64,000 bases of DNA. Origin: Neelides folsomi (Eukaryota > Arthropoda > Collembola > Neelipleona > Neelidae). This document shows, piece after piece, positions 10,205 through 24,044 of the stretch; position 1 is the first letter of the stretch; every line of letters starts with the position of its first letter. The notes beneath the pieces were generated by a model, which saw only the letters and a program-made list of their open reading frames with translations, made no database searches and was not told the DNA's origin. Made by a program: the position numbers and the translations under genes. Location of the stretch: positions 30,805 to 94,804 of the forward strand of contig JAQGBZ010000246.1 in assembly GCA_034687125.1 (NCBI GenBank), in the 5' to 3' direction.

Positions 10205-13200
10205 TTAATACTGGGGATTAGCATTTGAATCAACGTCTGAGAGCCATGAGGCGGGCGAAGGCGGATATTCGTGATATGGGTGAGGTCCATTGGCCATCGG
10301 ACCATGATCGCCGCCACCAGCTCCAACAGGGGACGAGCTTAGGCCACCAGTCCCACCACCCCCTGAACGAAACAAATAATTAGTTTAACTTCTAAACAGA
10401 CTTTTTTGTAAAGGTTAGTTAATGTTTGTTAAATGTAGTTGTTTAAAACATGGCTCAACGTGCTTTGTTACCTAACGAAGGGTATACCGGGATTCCGTCT
10501 GGAGTGAAATGGGGAAAATGATGGATGGATCCGCCGGAAGACTCATGACCCAAATTGTAAGGTGACGAGTTACCGCCATAGTTCCCATGTTGGCTCGGCG
10601 TCTGCGGTGCTCCCACTTCCGCCATGTCCACAAACCCATCGTTGCTGCTCAGATCACCTAATACATATCCCATCCTCAATTATTTATGCTTCAATCAACT
10701 TGACAAGTCCACCTTTAACAGAAAGAAATTCAATAACTTTTCTTATTGATTTTCTAAACTTTCTCTATTGGGAAAATTTCTATTTTGTCTTTTTTCTTCG
10801 TGCTAACATTTAAGGAGTTCGTTCAACAACTATCCTACTTACTTTACAGTGTAATCTATAGTTTTATAACTAAATCGGTTAATAAGTGGAATGCTTCTCG
10901 TACCATTTATTTAATTAAGTATTTTTTACACTATTAGTTAATTAAGAAAGTGGTAAGTACATAATATTAAAATAAGTCCTAGCATTAGTAATAGACTTCA
11001 GAAATTAGTAAGAATAAATAACACCATGAAAAAGGGCTGAAGGGAACGGATCATAATTTAGCGGATGTCCATAACATTAATTCTGTTGCGGATAAGAGGG
11101 CGAGGGTGTGAGTTTGATTTGTGGATTCAACCCGATTCCCTCTCTGGTCATATCAAACTATCCTATAGAGTAAATATGAGTGGAAGGAAGGAGAAATGAA
11201 TACATGACAAAGGATTATGTCGAGCTGAGGGAACGTCCTTTTCATCTCCGAGGATCCACTCTCGGATATTCATCGAAATCTATTAACAAATTGACTCTTT
11301 TCCCTCCGCTCCCAATCCCTCAAGAGACCCTCAGAAGCCCTTTAAGCTCCCAGACTCCCAACTCTCGACAAATCCCCATGAAAAAAAGAAATCCTTTTTC
11401 CTTTCATCAGTCTCTCGATAATTACTTCTAAGCATTCCTTTTATTCCACTTGCTGCATAATATTTCACTTAGGTATTATCTTTATCATCATATCTATCTG
11501 TACCTACGGGGTGTTTACTATGTAGTGTTCTTTTCGAGAGCTTACTAAATAGCTTATTTTATTAGCTGCACTTGGATTTTCTATTTATTACAATAAGGAT
11601 TTGTATTATGTTAAGCATTATATTATTTAATTTGTAATAATTTAATATTGTACTGTGATTGAAACCAGATTCAGAGTCGGATCCGCCGCCCCCGTCTTTT
11701 AGAATGTCCGTTTTCCCATCGGACCTCCCGGAGCCTTTGAGTCCTCTGAAGTATTGTCCCCATCTCGATCGTCCCGCGTCTTTCTTCAGCCGCTTCTCCT
11801 TCGCCCTCCTGTCATAAGAGAAAATAGAATTTAGGAACGGGGCCGTTCTTGAGACCATTATTATGACTATCATTTCTCATCCCTCTGGAGAGTGAATGGG
11901 GAGAGGAAGGGATCGGCGAAGTTTACGGCTTCGGGAAGAAGATTCATCTTGTCTCATTCCCAGATCCCGAAGAGACTTGGGGACAGTCTCTTAGCAACGA
12001 AAGTACTACTAATGTCTCCCCTTCTTATACGCCCTATCTCCAGAGCCCCTATAAAAGCTAGTAATTCGGTATATAGCCCATCCTTGGCAGTGCAGGGTGG
12101 TGGGATGATACATATGAGGAGCTCCCTGGTCCTTCATTCGGGCAAGGAAGCCGTAGTGGGAGTTTTTGTGACCGCCACTCTCCTCCCTCTCTCACCCATC
12201 CAAAAGACCAGGGAGGTTTAATCATATTCCGCCCTGAAAATCTCCCTTCTCATTATTCTCTGCCTGATTAAATCTCTTTGGTTCTCGGGATCCGAATTAT
12301 GTGCTGAAGGATCACGAAATACCCGATGAAAGAGGAAATGAGAACGAACCGATGAGTCTTATTTAGGCCCAATACGGCTTTCCAATCCTCTCTGGGGAAT
12401 GGAAAGAAGACTTACAAGTTTCTCTTCAATCTTCCGCCTTCTTTTCTAATGGTTCGGATCTTTTATTCTCTCAATTCTAAAAGATCATAAGCCTTTTTAA
12501 GACAAATTAAGCTTTACAAATGCTAAAGATATCTCAATTGCTATTTACTAAACTAACATTTATTCTAAATGTACATCTAATCAATGTATTCTATTTATAC
12601 TTTGGTATGTGCTATTATAAACTCTTTTAAATACCAAGTATTATTATATTCTTTTAAGGTCTTTCAGTTTAACTCTTTCCATATTGAATCGAAATAAACT
12701 TTTTTCTTGATTTTAACTTTAGATTTTATTATTTATTCAGCAATTTTTACCAAAAATTCATTTTGCGCTTTTGCCTTTTCAAAGAACTTTAAATTATACT
12801 GTACTCTATGCTATTACTGTGGAGCGGGAGACAATATATCAGAGACTATCAGATAATCTCTCTATATACCTACATTACCTGGTACGTATGCCTAAAATGT
12901 ACCATACCTATAGACTTACTTGATATTGAAATTGGAACAATGAAGTAAAAGAATGGGTAGACAGAGAAAGTGTTTTAATTTTATGCACAGCTGTAAATAA
13001 AACCATTCCTCGAACTTCTGCACATTCCTTTGTAGAGAGAAATTCGAGTTGGCGTCGAGGGAAAATCTCTTTGTGAAAGCCCAAGAGATTCCCAGAGAGA
13101 AGTTTATGGGAGCCATACTTTTAATTTTACGACGCGGGTTGTAAAAGTGAAGGGAGCGGAGAAGAAACTTGGATTTTACGAGGACGAGCCGAGTGCAAGA

Positions 13201-16200
13201 AAGAGAGAATAAACTTCAATGGCGACGACGACGGCGGGGAAGAAGGGCCCCAGAAACGACGTTCCGGGAGTGATTAATTGTTTTACGAAAGTGGTGGTCG
13301 CCACGGGGGATTTAAACCCGAGTAATTGTCCGCCCGCCATTCTTCCTCCCGGGGGAATTCTCTTAACAGCTTCCACTTAGCCATTCAACTATTCGCACTT
13401 TTCCGGGACCGGAAAGTTACACACAACATATGGACATTAACCCACAAAACGTCCATATTTGTCTTTACCATTCTCTTATATAACAAATTCGAGATCGTTC
13501 ATGAATGATAATTTGATGATCTCAAACAATGAAAATTGAAATGGCCAAATCTCACCTATTTTGGAACCAAACTTGGACTACTCGCATGTCAAGCCCTGTG
13601 TCTTGTGAGAGTTGTTCTCTGACATGTCGGGCAGGTTTGGGGCTCGCGTTGTAGGCGTTTTTCAATGTCTCTAACTGCTTAGCTGTGATGGTCGTCCTGG
13701 GTCGTTTGTTTGGAGCGTCACCTCCGGAGTCCGAACAGCCATTCCCATCTATTTCCCAATTGACTTTGAGGGGATTTCCTTCGTGGAGGAAATACGAACC
13801 TAAGATCAGCTGACCTTTCGATTTCGCTGCATCATAGTCCATTTTACAAACAAGCTTCCGGTCCTCCATCAGGTAAAACTCATCTCCAGTGTTCAATTGT
13901 CGGGAACAAAGGATGCAGACGAAACATTGAAGATGGTACACATTGTCTTGGGCTCGTCGCACCACTTGAGTGGGTGGAATTCCTTGCTCACACCCTGCAC
14001 ATCTCGTCCCGAACCGTCTGACCAATCGAGAAAATTTAATAAATCGGTCTCAATGGTTAAGAATGCCTCCAGAGAGGATTTTAACATTTATGCTTTTGTT
14101 AATTGTAATTGTAATAAATAAGTTTATACGAGCAATTAGCAAACGATACAAAAATAATAAAATTGAGACTTCTCAATAAAGCATCATATTTACTTTCATA
14201 TTCTCATACTGATCTCATTTTGGTAGGAGAAATTCATATGTAGATGCCATTAAATATTAATAAGATTTTACATTAGAAATACAAATTAGAAAAACTTTAA
14301 ATGCTAATTCGAATGTTTTCAAAAAATTGTAAGAAAATTATTCAGAGTACAGAATTGAAACTTTGGAACAAAATAAGGAATTCATAAGTTATGACTAACT
14401 TTGAAGAAACTCTTCGCATTTGCCCAAAATTTTGGCAATGCATAATGTAGTAATGGATTCTTGAGTGGTTCTAACGATAGTTGAAGTAAAAAAAACGAGG
14501 CAACGGAAATGGAATCCGCACGTAAAGAATAAATAAGTTATGTAAAAGCTGAAAGGTACAAAGCGAGAGAAGCAAATCAAAAGAGAGATGAAGGAGACGT
14601 GGAAATTACTTCGAATTGTGAGGAATGGCATACTTGAAAAAGTCTTCCTTGCAGAACAGTTGTGCATTTTTCACAAAGCACTTGTCGGTGAGGGAGGCGT
14701 CGCAGTCGGCACATTTCAAGCACCTCGAGTGCCAAGTTCGGTCAACTACTTTCAGAATAAACCTATCAAGGATCATTCCCTCGCACCCAGCACATCTTGG
14801 AATTGTAGCTGAAAAAAATAATTATTTATTTAGTAAATGATCATTTTAATAAGCCTTTATATTCATACTCCTATTTTCTAATACTTATAAAGTAACATTT
14901 TGCTCAGGGCTTAATGCACTTAAATTTAGCACAGGTATAAGTATTATTTGTAATTATCAGAACTTGTTTTAACCATATGTTTATTTTCTATTGGGCATTC
15001 TTAAAGCTGTCATTATCTTCCATTATGGAATTATTTAGTAAAAACAACAGAGAGACATACATTTATAAATAGCCCTAATGGACTTTGTTTCGTGATGATG
15101 AAAAAGAGAAAAGGAGGGAATCGATATTCAATTCCCTTAAAATCAACCTTCCAACATGCTCTAGATTCCAAGCGAGATGGGCGATGATGAACCTGATGGG
15201 GAATAATGGGAATTAATGGGTGTCCGAGCCGGGGAGCTTTGGCCATCTGGCCCATTGTTTCACGGGAGGAGACGGAGGTGAAGTCAAGGGTGATCACGGA
15301 GGATTTCTCCATCCCTCCCACCTATGGCGCCCGGGACCAGCCAGGAACCCAATGAACCCATATGTGCTCTCATGAATAAGGCCTCTGGCTCCTAAAGGGT
15401 TCTCCCCTTGTTGACTCTCATCCACTAAGCATATTTCACGAGTGAAATGGAAACTAATTTCATTAGGACTTTTGGTCACACGTTAGAATTGTCATGTCCT
15501 CGATGCATTGGCAGTCATTTCCCCCCTCGCCACTTACAATTCAATCCAATAATCCACTAACGTAACAATCCTTCACGTTTTTAATACAAGTTACGATATA
15601 AAGCCACAAGTTAAATATTTATGAACTAACGTTTACACTTTTAAACCATTTTTAACTTTAAACTTTAACATTTATGTTTTGTTAACTAATGATAGTTCGC
15701 GTTAAAGTTATAAATGAGTTTATTCATATGTTATATAAGAATATGGTAACTCTATAAAATTGGTAAGAGTTAAAAAAATTAAATTTTGAACAAGAAATTG
15801 GAAAATTGAATTGGTCCTTGAGGAAAAAAGGAAAAATACTTGAGAGAGTTTTGATTACGCTTGTTCCATTTTCTCTCCTATTTTTTTTTAATAGTCCTTT
15901 TTTGATTCTCTTTTCATATTTGCACTCTCCTCGTCGGCGTTGACGGTGAGGAGGAAAATTGGACAAATTCCTCCCTACCTTGCCCCAATGCTCTCACTCG
16001 AGTTTTCTTTTAATCAGGGAGTATTTGAGAAATGTATTGGGAAGGTTTATGATCTCCACCGCAGGAGAAGAGTTGGAGAAATGATATTACTATCAGATAT
16101 TCAATTGCTCACCCTCCAGTTCCCCTTCAAATGTTGACTCTCTCTCTCTCGGCTTTTTTACCCAAAAACCCCAAGAGGATTCCTTTTCATTAATCTTCTA

Positions 16201-19200
16201 TGAGGAGAACAATTGTGTTTGCACTTTTTACTACTCTTCCTTCAAATGCTCTCTACAAATAAGGATATGATTCACTTTAATTCCATTCTTTACCTCTTCA
16301 TGAAGAGGGCCAAAGGGTTGGCAACTTATTTACTTTCAACTTCTCCAAATTTGGGGTTCATTTGAGATTCTCGTCATTTTAATCTAATCAATTTACAATA
16401 TTAAACCAATTTACAAATTAAATGTAATGGCAAATATCTTATTAAAACTTTATGCGCTCGTAATCCAAGAAAGTTTTATACATTAATAATCTTTGTTAAT
16501 TCTGTAGGTAATTCTAAAACTGACATTGACGGATAAAATGCAATTTACAGTGTAAGGTATATTAAACAAATTAAGAAAGTGGGTTTACAACTTTGTGATA
16601 ATATATTATGGTCTCATTAAGAATGTAGGTTTGGGAGTAGGATGAAATTAGGATGGAACCACCCTAATTGTAACCAAATATTTAGATAATCCTGGAGAAT
16701 GGTGGGGGCTTATCGGGTCGGTAGGGATTTCCTTTTTGACACGCGGCCGACGTGTGCCGTCTTTTCCGCTCTTTTCAACCCTTTCATTCCCCGCCTACCT
16801 CAAGCTCATGAAACAAATCTCTGCAATTTTATCCTCCTTGAATTCTCTAGTTCTTGACAAAGATGGATCAAAGCCTAATATTTTATGTAAACATTTATCA
16901 AAGTTGACGAAGCCATTTGCCAGAGTCGTTTAGTCAAATGCCATCTTTATTTCAAAAAAAAAATTCAGAAATGGAAATTTTAAAACTTCAAACAAGATGA
17001 TTTGATTATTTAGTTTGCATCGAGAATAGGTACTCGCATTCAGTATTTTATCCTTTATAAATATTTATCTTCATCGTTCTTCAGTCATTCTGTTAAGCAA
17101 ATCCCAATATCATCGAAATCCTTTTCTCTTTAGAAAATTATAAAAAGTAGAATGTATAAAACAACTAACAATTGTACCGAATGTTACAAATAATATTATG
17201 TCATATTACTTCATCATCAATAGATCTGTAAATGGTTTTGAAGAGGAAAATGTGTTGAGAGTCGCTTTGAATTAAAATCTCATCTCGTCCTCATTGAAAT
17301 TGATTTCTACCTGAGAGCTCGCGTCTGTTCTCTTTTGTCCTCTCCTCTTTAAGCCCTACTCATGTACTGAACAATTGGTGTTGAAAGAGGGGGAATACCA
17401 TAATAGGAACAGGTGTCGAGTTTTTAAAGGCAGAGATCTTTATCCGATTCTTTTCATTCATATCCCTTTTTCCGTGTTCGCTCAATGATGACAATGATGA
17501 GCTAATGGAGCACCCGGAAGAAAATTACTCAAAACAAGTCATTCTTTATCAGACTATTTAATTCTAATTCCCCCCTTTGGTGGTTCGTCAATGCCCGATC
17601 TCTCTCATTAATTGATTCTCATTAATCCATCCATATAAATATATTATGATGCCCAAATGGGTTTCTCGTTCCAACTACTGTATAAAAAACCATAATAAAA
17701 TTAATCAACGTAGAGAATGGTATACCTCTGTTCCAACTCCCTCTTATCTCTTAATCTAATAATCTAAATGAGATTTCTACTGGTTATTACATGGGATTAT
17801 CAATACCTTATGTTCCTTTTTATGAAGGTATTTATTTAATTTTAATCTTTAATTACTGGGATCAGTCAACAGCACAATCATATTGTACATTATATTTTTT
17901 GTACCTCATTTGAGTACAGAATTTGGCATTATCCATAAAATCCTTAAATCATACTACTAAAAGTAAAATATCAGTAAAATATTTACAAATACAAAATCTA
18001 AACAATACATATTGTATACTAAATCTATACCATACTTACAATTAATCTAAATCATTGGATATTTATTCTATAAGTCAATTAAATACCCATTTAAGTATAC
18101 ATGCATCAAAATGTAAAGAAAGGTTTCATTTGTTCTTCTACTCCGAACTTGTGTCTATGAGTCAGTCTGAGAATTGAGAAGAAAGTGAAGGAACTATAGC
18201 CTCATGAAGTTTGGATATTTCTTGAGATTTGATTGTGATAGGGTGAAGTTTTGGGAGGAAGGGGACGGAAGAATGTAGATATGTATTCCGATGTTCGTGT
18301 GAATGGGGGAGGGAGGGAGTTCGGGTCGATTTCTCCCGGTTCCCCGCTGTTTCTAATCAAGGAGATTGAAGTGGGTGGAACTCCGACGGCCGACGCCCGC
18401 CACGAACTCCCTCCCTTTCTCCTTCCTTTCCTACAATCACTCCGACAAATTAAGGGACCCTGTCACCTACCTAACACTCACATTAACCATTTCAAGGCTC
18501 TCTATTCAACCTAGTTTTTATAAAGAGATAACGTGGGTTAGATTTTAAAGATCCAAGAATTCCAATTAATTTATTTAATGAATAAATAACGCTGGTAAAT
18601 ATAAATTTCATGTCATTCTGTATGCATGTAAGCTTTAAGCAATTCTTGCTTAATACGTGTGACATGAACTTGACAAAATATTTTTAGATTACCTTTGTTT
18701 TTATAAACATTTGACGGTTGAATTTGAAGAAATATTGCCAGACGATAAAATAATAAATCATATTTTGCATTTATTCAATTGACTCGTGGGTTGTTTGTAA
18801 ACTGTCGCAATTTTAAGTCAATTTTAAGTTCATTTTTTAAAAATAATTTTACAATCAAAATAAAATTCATTTGTCAAAACAGAAACCTCTTGACATTCAT
18901 CGTTTATCATAACTGAATTCAAACTTACACAGCCTATACCCACTTCTTTTGTTTGAAAGTACAAATAAGGATATTTAAGTTATGATTATGGTGAATATAG
19001 AAAATTATTGTTCTTTACAATATTTGATTTGTCTTGAACTAAACACGTGTAACCTCTTTCTGGTTAAAAAAATAAAAACCCAAATATCAGGAAACGAACA
19101 ATTTTTTAAAAAAATCAAATAAATATTACAAAAAATCATATTAGAACATTTATCAAACGGTTGATTCAAAATAAAACAAACATTTTTATTAAGGGCATTC

Positions 19201-22200
19201 GATTATGATAATTGTACACATATTAATATTATGAGTTTATGACTCACAATTATAGCAGAAATTTCAACATCTGACTAGACAAGGATATGAATATAGTTAG
19301 CAGTTGATGATTTTAGATTTCAAATTGAAGCAAGTCAATAAAGGCAAGCTTGAATTGAATCTATAATGATTTGACCATATTGGAGAGTAAATAATGGCAG
19401 TGAATATAAATGGTTTGACAAAGTGGGTGACTCGGGAGTCGAAATCCGAGATGAAAGGAAGATGAATGCAAAAATATTCATTTTGGGCCATAAATCACCT
19501 GTTACTTGGTAAAGCATGATGGTCTAGGGATTGGAAGGGATGATGAATTCATTAGCAGGCCGGCGTGTAATGGTTGAGGGTGATCCGAAGGGTCCCACCC
19601 TTCGCCCAGTTGTCACGCAAGGATCTAACCACCTGTCATCCTCCTCTGAATCTCCTAATGGACCACATTACCGAATGACCCATCCGACCCAACCAACACT
19701 TTTATTGCCCTCCCGCACGAGACGACGACTCCTTTTCACTCCCCGCTCAATAGACCAGAATATGCAGACAGTGCAAAACAAGGGCGCTCGTTCTCGGATA
19801 AATCATCCCTTTACTACTCCCTCTATTCCATTAAAGCTCTTAAATCAGTTCAGCTTATTAACTTTTCCTCCCATTCAAACGCTGCAGATCCCATTTCACT
19901 ATTTCTTCGCCTCTCTTCATCATTCTTGTCAAATAAATAATATAAATTACTTTGTTCTAGTATAGCAAATAAAGAGACATTACAATTATACATACATATA
20001 ATAATATAATAGTTAATAGAAGTAGCTTGTGTAAAACACTTATAAACTATCCCTAACTTATTTACCTCATAATGTAATAAAAACGATAGTAGTGAATGGT
20101 AGTACTAAAGTAAAATACTAAAATAATTCAAAAAGACTACTAAAGACGCATTTTACAGATAGTTTAGAGTAATTTTACAATGTTTGTTAGAACTTTAAAG
20201 ATCCAATTAAATTCATAAATAAGTGCTGGATGGACTTTAGCGTTGTTTTGAATTTTTGATAGAACGACGTTGTAAGTTAAGCTCTCGTCAGAGCGATTAG
20301 GAAGCTTAATAGCCAAGAGTTGTTAATGGTCAACTTGTCGGAGATTAGGAGCCAAATGAAGAAGATTGAAGTGCCGGTGTGCATGTCGAGTGTATGTCGA
20401 AGAGGATTAAAGAGGAATTAGGGATTTCTTTTGTTAAGGATTCCTTTTGAGGTGAGATGGTTTGGTAAGATGCGCACGTGAGGGGCTTTCACTCCCTCCG
20501 CTCCGACACACGTCCAGCCACGTGTGTTGTCGTTGTCCTTTTAAGTTAATTGTGGAGGATGAACAAGGGAGATTTTTAAACCTGAAATTGCCCTGTTTTC
20601 CTCAATGGGGTGCGGACAGGCTCAATTTGTTCTCCCTCCCTTCTCTCATCAAACCATCATCATTTACTCATTTCCTCTCCGGGCACCCGATGGGAACCGA
20701 GTGGTCCAAGATGGAGTGAAATGCAAAATAGCACGGTTTAAAGCCACGTGTGGGGGATGGCTTCTGGCTTCGTAGACAATGTTCAACACTTTTCTTTATA
20801 AATTCCCATTCTTGTAAAGATTGAAATTTTCAATCATTCAAATGGGTGGTTCGTATTTTCATTATTCTTTCATTCCAAACCCTCATGTTTTATATATATG
20901 CGGAACAAAAGAAACTTTAATATCTCTCAACAGTCTCAACATACAAAAAGCAGAAACAATAAAAAGCGTGCGGTCGCCTGTTTTCATTGTTAATAAATTG
21001 ATAATGCGCCATTTTGCAATAAAAAATACAAATCATTCCCATTTCTTTTTAAAATATAATATTTTATAATGTTTGAAACATTTTATCAGAATAATCATAT
21101 TTTTTATTATTAATCCAATTAACTCTAATTAGAAAGTGTTAATAAGAGATCACCTACATCATATAATTCTATACTTATTCGTCTGTACATAGTTAATAAA
21201 AAACATACATAAACATACTTACCTAAACAGATAATATATAGAAAAGCATTATCAAGAATAGCTCATATTTATACAAAATAAGAATATGGGAATATTGAAT
21301 CTTGTCATGTCTAGGACTAAAGTCGCAGAGTGTGAAAGAATGGTTTATGAATTCATGACAGGAGGGAATAGCTCACTCATTCAATAAAAGCCAAAGTGGA
21401 GGGTTGTCGGTGAAGTATGGAGGTCTTTAGGAGGGAGAAAGGAGTAGAGGGGATAATTATTCATCCACGCCGCTTCCCTCCCATATGGACATCCCAATCG
21501 ACTCTGCATATCCTCCCTGTCTGCGCTCCTGTTTTATGAATGTTTTGGAGGAGAGCCCTTGGGGAACATTACTTTTTATCTTCATTCCCCCTCATTGTCT
21601 CTCGGTTGGGTCCGGTGAGAGATTCCGAAGAGCGGGTTGGTGTGAGCGGAGAAAGCCCGCCCTTTCATATCCACCCTGCTTGGTCGTAAGTCAAGAGAAA
21701 AGGACGGTAATTGGATTTGTAGGGGATTAGTCGGAGCGAGGGCAGTTGATCATGCGAGGAAGGAGACATCCACGGCCCACATCATTCCACCCAAAGGAAC
21801 CACCAAGTTCCGGCAAACTCCCCACGAATAAAATCTTATCCATGTCTCATATTCAAGATGGATCGCCCGCACAAATATCCCTCGGCTACATACACTCATC
21901 TTTCCCATGCAATATTCAACCATTTCCTTCACTTTCTTTCATGTACTCTTTCAAGAATTTCAACCCAAGAAGACACAGAAGCAAATTTACATTTAAACAT
22001 TCCTGCTCGTACTGTCAATAATAATAAATAATAAACAACAATGTAAACAAAATAAACCCGATAAACCTTAGACAAAGATTTTATTCAAGCATGTCTAATT
22101 CATTTGAGATTTTTAGTTATCTAATTGAATAACAATTAATGATTATAAACTATTTAATCCTGTTATTATTTGTGATTTATTGGAAAAATTAAGTGTTTTT

Positions 22201-24044
22201 TTATTTATAATATACGACAAATTTACATTAAAAAGGCTTTTATAAGATTAAAAAAGGATTGTTGCTTTTAAAAAAATGTTTAAAAGTTTGTATTGAGCTT
22301 TTGGTGTTCATTGTAAATAGTTTTCTCATTGTAACATAAAACTACTAACGGCATTAGTTTTTTTACAGTAAAAATCAATATATTCCATTATTAAAGTTAA
22401 TTACGTCGGGCTGTTTCACCTGTTGCCCCTTGACCCCTTGTATGAGATAATAGAAGGTCTTCCAGGCCGTGACGGATTGCGGAATCTCATTCTCTCTCAA
22501 CTGAAAGAGTGTCGAGTGGGGATTGGTGAGATAATTGCTTTCACACGGAAACCTCCATTGTTCTCTCATGGTAAATCAGAGACAAAAGCGTCTCATACCC
22601 TTAGACCTGTCACAGGATGGAAAGGGGAAGTTGTGAATGAAGGGCCCGGCACGTGCCTCACATTTCCCTTCATTCCCCATTTCGCCTTTTTTGTGTGTGT
22701 GGTCCGCTCTAAACCCTTTTTAATAATCACGTCCTCACTCCTTTGCTCAAACCTCTTCCTAATTACTCACCCGTTCCGACAATCGTGGGAGTAGTTTTCT
22801 ATTGACAAATATTATTTTTTACACACGACGCCTAATAGTAAAACCTTGCTTCAACTGTCATTAAATCTCAATTTACCGCCAAATCCCTGGCAAGACCGCG
22901 GAAGGCAAATGGAAAAGTGACGCTAATCGTTGTTGGTTATAACTACAAAACAGAGTATTACAAACATTGTATTGTGTATACCATACACTCTTATATGGAC
23001 TTTTGTATGAATAGTATAAATGATTCCTTTGGGTCTCGAGAGGGTCTTGGAAATTCAATTAAACCTTTTCGTAATTTCACCCGGTGGTTCCTCATTATTC
23101 TGGATATGCTGCACATAACTACTCATTCTGAGTATTATGGAGTGACTCTTTGTATGGGGAAGCGTTCGTTAAAATAGGCTTTCTCCCAATGGGGATTGGG
23201 AGGGTCAGAGGTTGTAACTCATTTCTAATTTGATTATCATTTGATTCTCTTACAATTCCGCTTTATTTCCCATCTTTCCCGCAGCCCTGACACTCCAACC
23301 AGCGTGAGGTCGTGGGAATTGGAAAAGAATATTATTCAATTACTCTTTCCCTTGTACTTTCAGTTTAAAAAGCGCATAAGCTACCGACACACTTCGATGT
23401 CTCTACTGGGAATCATTTGATGTGCTTTTCCAGTTCCAGCCTTCGACTCCCATTGAGCCAAAATTACATTAGGATTCTTATTAAATTTGTTTGTTTACTA
23501 TACGAATATGAAACATTTCTTTCGGTATTCATAAAACACTTCAAAGCTCCACTTTCAATAATCACTTTTTGCTCAAATATCAGTAAATATCTCATTTATT
23601 ACAATTTACTATTTTTATCAAGCTTAAAAATTATAATCTATACTTTACACCATTGCCGCCTTTATTGAGTAGGTATATGATGTTACTTAGATATGTACGT
23701 GTATAATTTCTTGACTTTTAGCATTGTTTATGCATTATGTGTTCCATAAATATCAAATGCAAGTTCATGCAAGTTACAAGAAGTTGTAAAAATGAATATT
23801 GAAATTAACCTTCAAGGGCCCGATTTCTTGATAGGAGTGCGAGAAGGACGTCAGGTGTTGGATCACTCCCAGAGCTCCTGTGTTCGGTGACAAGATTAAG
23901 GGGCGGAGGTACACTACTCTGTGGAGGAATCGCCCCGCCCAAGGTCCCACTACCGTTTCTTAGTCCCGCAAAGGCAGCGGGTAAATGTCCCCCGGAAGGA
24001 GAACCCATTCCTGAATCCGATGGACTCACGAGGGCCGCACACAT
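10205..24044 (-). CDS. Lim3: LIM-homeodomain transcription factor Lim3/Lhx3, 6 coding exons
   Basis: DNA-binding regulator of motor neuron identity and, in vertebrates, of pituitary fate. Exons on the minus strand are 24044-23810, 14808-14634, 14017-13556, 11808-11666, 10657-10472 and 10362-10205; phases agree and give 452 residues. Exon 1 ends [14 protein letters not shown], the counterpart of LLLALLARR in human LHX3a. LIM1 runs from C84 ([15 protein letters not shown]) to about residue 136. LIM2 runs from C143 ([19 protein letters not shown]) to about residue 200. The homeodomain starts at about residue 241 ([16 protein letters not shown]) and ends [19 protein letters not shown], split by an intron after WFQN as in relatives. 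The C-terminus [12 protein letters not shown] matches the conserved ASWLDEVD end of LHX3. A stop lies in frame upstream of the ATG. Between LIM2 and the homeodomain there is an extra stretch of about 22 residues that may be an optional intron (13814-13749). Confidence 0.95.
10658..11665 (-). other. Lim3 intron
   Basis: Intron of 1.0 kb with a weak donor (GTTTCA) and a good acceptor (TATTAG). It includes a GC-richer stretch at about 11030-11360 that codes for nothing recognisable. Confidence 0.75.
11809..13555 (-). other. Lim3 intron splitting the homeodomain
   Basis: Intron of 1.75 kb with donor GTGAGA and acceptor GACAG. GC-richer stretches lie at about 11890-12430 and 13010-13400, separated by AT-rich DNA. 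The open frames in them lack any recognisable domain; they may be regulatory. Confidence 0.75.
14018..14633 (-). other. Lim3 intron between the LIM1 and LIM2 exons
   Basis: Intron of 616 bases with donor GTATGC and acceptor GGTCAG. It is AT-rich and I see no further feature in it. Confidence 0.8.
14809..23809 (-). other. 9.0 kb first coding intron of Lim3
   Basis: Runs from donor GTTAAT at 23809 to acceptor TTTCAG at 14809. GC-raised islands at about 15150-15400, 16690-16830, 18240-18500, 19530-19780, 20440-20720, 21370-21900 and 22400-22790 alternate with very AT-rich stretches. None of the island ORFs resembles a known protein or fits the splice phase needed for an alternative Lim3 first exon. 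Enhancers, or an alternative promoter of the kind known for LHX3, are the likeliest content. Confidence 0.6.
20475..20750. promoter_or_regulatory. Intronic cluster of three CACGTG boxes
   Basis: CACGTG lies at 20475-20480, 20519-20524 and 20745-20750. The last two share the longer context AGCCACGTGTG. The cluster sits in a GC-raised island of the long Lim3 intron. CACGTG is the classic E-box for bHLH proteins of the Myc/Max/USF/Hey type. This is a candidate enhancer; binding is inferred only. Confidence 0.35.

Noticed and set aside
11892-12221. 109-codon plus ORF antisense to the homeodomain-splitting Lim3 intron
   Set aside because: No recognisable motif; open frame explained by local GC content.
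15031-15321. Minus-strand ORF in the Lim3 intron as an alternative first exon
   Set aside because: Its possible donors (CAG/GTTCAT and AAG/GTTGAT) are phase 0, whereas the LIM1 exon needs a phase-1 partner; the residues do not resemble the LHX3b leader.
19531-19965. 144-codon plus ORF in the Lim3 intron
   Set aside because: It lies in a GC island where stops are rare, has low-complexity Ser/Pro/Arg content and no recognisable domain; it is probably chance.
22423-22794. 123-codon plus ORF in the Lim3 intron
   Set aside because: No domain, no splice context, and the same GC-island explanation.
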